This document shows positions 7,248 to 9,620 of a DNA stretch of 9,620 nt, piece after piece. This DNA comes from Alphaproteobacteria bacterium (GTDB lineage Bacteria > Pseudomonadota > Alphaproteobacteria > Micavibrionales > Micavibrionaceae), in NCBI GenBank assembly GCA_030432775.1, contig JAUILO010000094.1:1-9620 (forward strand), given 5' to 3'. Position 1 is the stretch's first letter; each line of letters opens with the position of its first letter. A program made the translations under genes and the position numbers. The notes below the pieces were generated by a model, which did not search any database, was not told the origin of the DNA, and saw only the letters and a list, made by a program, of their open reading frames with translations.

Positions 7248-7993
7248 GGTTTCCTACATAAACAGAAAATGCTTAGACCTGCTAGTTTATTTATACGAAA
7301 AAGTGAAACTCTTTCTATACCATGTATAGCAATCAGCAATTTGTTCAACCATTTCGGATAAATTGCCAGTTCACTTCTGGGTTCAATAGCGCCTTTTTTA
7401 CGCAAAACATTCTTTACTAAGCGAATTAAAGCAACAAGCGGAAAAAGGCTAGCAAAAAATAAACGGGTTTGTACAACCTCAAGCCCTGCATCCTGCACAG
7501 CTCTATGCAGCATTTTAGGTGTGTAGCGGCGGTAATGTTCCAAAAACACATCATGCCCTGACCATAAAAATGAAAATGCAGGTACGGTAATCAAGACATA
7601 TGCGCCCTTTTCCATCGTATCGCTATATTCTTTCACAAGCGCCGTATCATCCGGCACATGTTCCAGCACATCCATCATCAGGCTAAGATGCTGGGTCGTA
7701 TTATCAATACTGCGCGTAAATTCTATAGTTTTGCCGTTATGTTCTTCTATGTGTTCTGTATCGTAATTGGGATCAACACATATAGCACTATCACATATGC
7801 CCGCGTCCAGAAGCTGGCGCGAAAAAATGCCCGAACCTGCGCCAACATCAAGCACCTGCGGTACTTTTATACTGCCCAGAAATTGTTTCAAAGCACGGCC
7901 TTTGGCCACATAATACCAATGGTCATAAATCGCCTGCACTAAAATGTCTTCTTCTTTTAAATCCATGAGGTTCATAGTAACACTCACGGCCAT
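7244..7993 (-). CDS. Class I SAM-dependent methyltransferase, substrate unknown
   Basis: Seen in 249 residues: SAM motif I VLDVGAGSG (47-55), the acidic end of strand 2 at VDPN (73-76), the post-I region DVLEHVPDD (108-116) typical of UbiE/Methyltransf_11-like folds, and VPAFSFLWSGHDVFLEHYRRYT (137-158). The last pattern (WSxHDxxxxHxRRY) is one I associate with methyltransferases encoded near polyprenyl-phosphate glycosyltransferases. The C-terminal third is hydrophobic or amphipathic (about 178-193 and 215-225), suggesting membrane association or a lipid-linked substrate; this is inference. The gene overlaps lipA by four bases. It is not BioC by any feature I can see, and the substrate cannot be named. 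The start is uncertain: M1 (7993), M7 (7975) and M10 (7966) all lack a strong ribosome site, and homology need only begin near residue 10. It is preceded by a 57-base gap after the EEP gene and may share its transcript. Confidence 0.85.
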   Translation of the reverse strand: MAVSVTMNLMDLKEEDILVQAIYDHWYYVAKGRALKQFLGSIKVPQVLDVGAGSGIFSRQLLDAGICDSAICVDPNYDTEHIEEHNGKTIEFTRSIDNTTQHLSLMMDVLEHVPDDTALVKEYSDTMEKGAYVLITVPAFSFLWSGHDVFLEHYRRYTPKMLHRAVQDAGLEVVQTRLFFASLFPLVALIRLVKNVLRKKGAIEPRSELAIYPKWLNKLLIAIHGIERVSLFRINKLAGLSIFCLCRKP

Positions 7994-8050
7994 AAAGAAA
8001 ATAGAGCAACATCAAATCCATAAACAGGATTTCACCAAATTGGCATCAAT

Positions 8051-8935
8051 CTACGGAGATGGGTTCCCGAACTTCACATCCAGCATCAAATAACCATGGT
8101 CGGAATTATCATAAACCCATTTCTGGCGTGCCGCATCACCTGTAACTTCCGGCCATCCACCGACATGAACCTTGGCACCGTCATCATTCACATTGATGAT
8201 ATTGTCAGTAAAACCGTGCGATACAAAGACATGGTCCATATTTGACTGCCCATATTTCGCAAGTTCCCCCACACCCAGCCAGCTTGCCGAATGGTCTTTT
8301 TCCAAAAGAACCAGACGTCCGGAGGGTAGATTGGCAAAACCATCATCACCAGATGGCCCATATAACATACGCTTTGTGCGGATAATCTCGTCCTGCGCGG
8401 TAATCTGGCTGTTATTGCCAAGCGTATTTAAATCGCCGAACGCAATAAAAGGTACTTGATCTGAGCGCAGAGATGCCGCAAGCCCGGCCACCGTTTGTAA
8501 TCTTTCACGCCTTATCTTGAAATTATAACTGCCTACCCCCGCCTTGGCATGCATTCCTAAAATAGCCAGCTTATACTCGCCTTGCTCGACCTCTATAAGT
8601 GGATAGACCCGCTCTTTGTTTTTTGGGCCTGTAAACTCATTACGCTGGGTGACGGTGATATTATTATGTGCGGCTGCATTTTTAAATATGACAGCCAGAT
8701 GATGTCTATTCGGAGAGTCCGATAAAACAACCGAATAATTTTTGGGTAGAACATCTTCCAAGCGTGTTGTGATAGCAGGATCAGCGACCTCGGCCAAACA
8801 CATAACATCCACATCGTTATCAACGATAAGATCCTTAATCGTCTCTAATCTCGATGATTCATCGGATACAAATTGGTCGTCGCCTAAATCTCTGACATTC
8901 CAGAACACCAGGCGCAAATCATGCGTTTGGGTCAT
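8051..8935 (-). CDS. Endonuclease/exonuclease/phosphatase (EEP) family protein, complete copy
   Basis: Metal-dependent phosphodiesterase or phosphatase fold (DNase I, exonuclease III and sphingomyelinase share it); the substrate here is unknown. Seen in 294 residues: FWNVRDLG (11-18) with N13, LAEV (47-50) with E49 as metal ligand, GMHAKAG (127-133) with catalytic-type H129, FGDLNT (166-171) with D168 and N170, SNMDHVFVS (231-239) with D234, and NSDHGYL (277-283) with D279 and H280. The full catalytic set is therefore present in the right order. A conserved stretch VNDDGAKVHVGGW (249-261) sits between the last two motifs and is shared with the neighbouring paralogue. No signal peptide, so cytoplasmic as read. 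AGCAGG seven bases upstream supports the start. The gene directly follows its paralogue (147-base gap). A role in nucleic-acid, nucleotide or phospholipid turnover cannot be chosen from sequence. Confidence 0.85.
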   Translation of the reverse strand: MTQTHDLRLVFWNVRDLGDDQFVSDESSRLETIKDLIVDNDVDVMCLAEVADPAITTRLEDVLPKNYSVVLSDSPNRHHLAVIFKNAAAHNNITVTQRNEFTGPKNKERVYPLIEVEQGEYKLAILGMHAKAGVGSYNFKIRRERLQTVAGLAASLRSDQVPFIAFGDLNTLGNNSQITAQDEIIRTKRMLYGPSGDDGFANLPSGRLVLLEKDHSASWLGVGELAKYGQSNMDHVFVSHGFTDNIINVNDDGAKVHVGGWPEVTGDAARQKWVYDNSDHGYLMLDVKFGNPSP

Positions 8936-8942
8936 AGCTATA

Positions 8943-8948
8943 CCTGCT
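8943..8948 (-). promoter_or_regulatory. Ribosome binding site of the complete EEP gene
   Basis: AGCAGG on the minus strand, seven bases before the ATG at 8935. It is a clear match in an otherwise very AT-rich leader and fixes the start. Confidence 0.5.
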
Positions 8949-8967
8949 CATTAGTAGTTTCTAATTC

Positions 8968-9039
8968 ATTAATATGTTAATAGATAAAACTTAAGAGACA
9001 AGTTGTGATATGTCAAAGAAAAAATTAATATTTTAATAG
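8968..9039 (-). repeat. Pair of 16-base direct repeats bracketing a candidate promoter
   Basis: Plus-strand copies are at 8968-8983 (ATTAATATGTTAATAG) and 9024-9039 (ATTAATATTTTAATAG). They are identical except for one base and offset by 56. Within each, TTAAT recurs every eight bases; a third TTAA follows the second copy at 9041. For the minus-strand EEP gene, one copy lies just upstream of the candidate -35 and the other just downstream of the candidate -10, the placing expected of paired operator sites. The low sequence complexity of this stretch makes chance similarity more likely than usual. Confidence 0.45.
8988..9016 (-). promoter_or_regulatory. Candidate promoter for the complete EEP gene and downstream genes
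   Basis: On the minus strand a perfect TTGACA (9016-9011) is followed after 17 bases by TAAGTT (8993-8988), a weak -10 sharing T1, A2 and T6 with the consensus. Spacing is ideal. A start near 8981 would leave a leader of about 45 bases. If real, the transcript could continue through the methyltransferase, lipA and possibly ratA, as no terminator was seen between them. Confidence 0.35.
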
Positions 9040-9083
9040 TTTAACTAAAGTGGCCAAGGCAAGTCATGATAGTAATCGAGGCA

Positions 9084-9620
9084 TTACGGAGATGAAGGCG
9101 CCATATTAATATCCAAGATCAGATAGCCGTGATCTGATCTTGTTCTAACCCATTCTTCTTTATCAGGCTCACTGGTCAAATCCGTCCAGCCGCCAACGCG
9201 CACTTGTGATCCGCTATCATTAACGGATCCTACAGCATTCTTGAAATCTTCGGATATAAAAACATGATCAAGATCAGATTCTCCATAGCGCTGCTTCTTT
9301 TTACCAATGCCCTTCCATGTATTAGGCTGGTCCTTATCAAGCAAAATAAGCTTGGCAGCTTCCCAGTCTTTATAGGCATCCTCCGATGTTGGGTCATAAA
9401 GCAAATACTGCGCCTTTTTAAGCTCATCCCTAGGGTCGATATTCTCGCCATTCCCAACTGTATTCATATCACCAAGCGCAATAAGCGGTATATCATCTGC
9501 GTTCAGCGTGGCGGCCAGATTAGACACATCCTGAAGACGGAACTGGCGCAGCTTAAAATCAAACTTACGCGTACCGGCCTTGGCGTGCATCGGCAATATC
9601 GCGACCTTTTTATCATTCTG
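9084..9620 (-). CDS. EEP family protein, second copy (3' part; 5' end beyond the window)
   Basis: The frame is open from the right edge to the TAA at 9086-9084, giving 178 visible residues. The first visible ones (KKVAIL before PMHAKAG) already match the paralogue next door, so the true start lies outside and the TTG at 9596 is not a start. Seen: PMHAKAG with the catalytic-type His, LGDMNT, SDLDHVFIS, VNDSGSQVRVGGW and RSDHGYLILD. These are the distal half of the EEP active site in the same order and spacing as the complete copy. The first motif (Asn) and the Glu metal ligand should lie beyond the edge. Identity to the neighbour is roughly 40-45% by eye over the shared region with a single one-residue gap, including the C-terminal SP. 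This fits an old tandem duplication rather than a recent one. Function unknown beyond the fold. Confidence 0.82.
   Translation of the reverse strand, partial: QNDKKVAILPMHAKAGTRKFDFKLRQFRLQDVSNLAATLNADDIPLIALGDMNTVGNGENIDPRDELKKAQYLLYDPTSEDAYKDWEAAKLILLDKDQPNTWKGIGKKKQRYGESDLDHVFISEDFKNAVGSVNDSGSQVRVGGWTDLTSEPDKEEWVRTRSDHGYLILDINMAPSSP

Noticed and set aside
8014..8032. Inverted repeat AAATCC-N7-GGATTT between the EEP and methyltransferase genes, as a terminator
   Set aside because: The stem is only six AT-rich pairs and no T-run follows on the minus strand.
8172..8459. A 95-codon plus-strand frame and an overlapping minus-strand frame (8188-8421) within the EEP gene
   Set aside because: Both lie inside the complete EEP coding region, which has a full catalytic motif set in its own frame.
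8968..9044. CtrA binding sites in the EEP intergenic region
   Set aside because: The CtrA consensus is TTAA-N7-TTAA; here the TTAA boxes are four bases apart, so the pattern does not fit.
9594..9596. TTG as the start of the second EEP gene
   Set aside because: The frame stays open upstream to the edge, and the upstream residues (KKVAIL) align with the paralogue, so the codon is an internal leucine.

Overview
The window looks like chromosomal DNA of an alphaproteobacterium of moderate, AT-leaning base composition (mid-40s % GC by eye). The main indicators are a fused IspD-IspF enzyme, an NtrY/NtrX two-component pair, a stand-alone CinA C-terminal domain, and a RatA/Coq10-like protein beside lipoyl synthase. 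From memory, these genes sit close together in many alphaproteobacteria (lipA, ratA, cinA, ispDF, dusB, ntrB, ntrC, ntrY, ntrX). The genus cannot be fixed from the sequence. No tRNA, rRNA, CRISPR array, insertion sequence or phage gene was seen.

Layout, left to right. Positions 1-2875 hold ntrX (cut by the left edge) and ntrY, both on the minus strand, read ntrY then ntrX with a 16-base gap. A 128-base divergent region (2876-3003) separates them from a plus-strand run: ispDF, cinA (21-base gap) and a GT8-like glycosyltransferase (56-base gap). The glycosyltransferase stop codon at 5745-5747 directly abuts the stop codon of ratA, which reads the other way. From there to the right edge everything is on the minus strand. 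In transcription order these are a partial EEP-fold nuclease/phosphatase (running in from beyond 9620), a second, complete EEP paralogue, a SAM-dependent methyltransferase, lipA (overlapping the methyltransferase by four bases) and ratA.

How the parts relate. NtrY/NtrX is a membrane sensor and its sigma-54-type regulator. IspDF makes isoprenoid precursors. LipA makes the lipoyl cofactor. RatA/Coq10-like proteins bind quinone or related lipid ligands. CinA-C deamidates NMN in pyridine-nucleotide salvage. This is mostly housekeeping. The accessory part is the glycosyltransferase, the methyltransferase and the two tandem EEP genes, inserted in or around the conserved core.

I did not find a clear, previously undescribed system. 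The points most worth a second look are: the tandem EEP paralogues, with a 16-base near-identical direct repeat bracketing a candidate promoter between them; the translationally coupled methyltransferase-lipA pair; and the apparent absence of dusB-ntrB-ntrC from between ispDF and ntrY.
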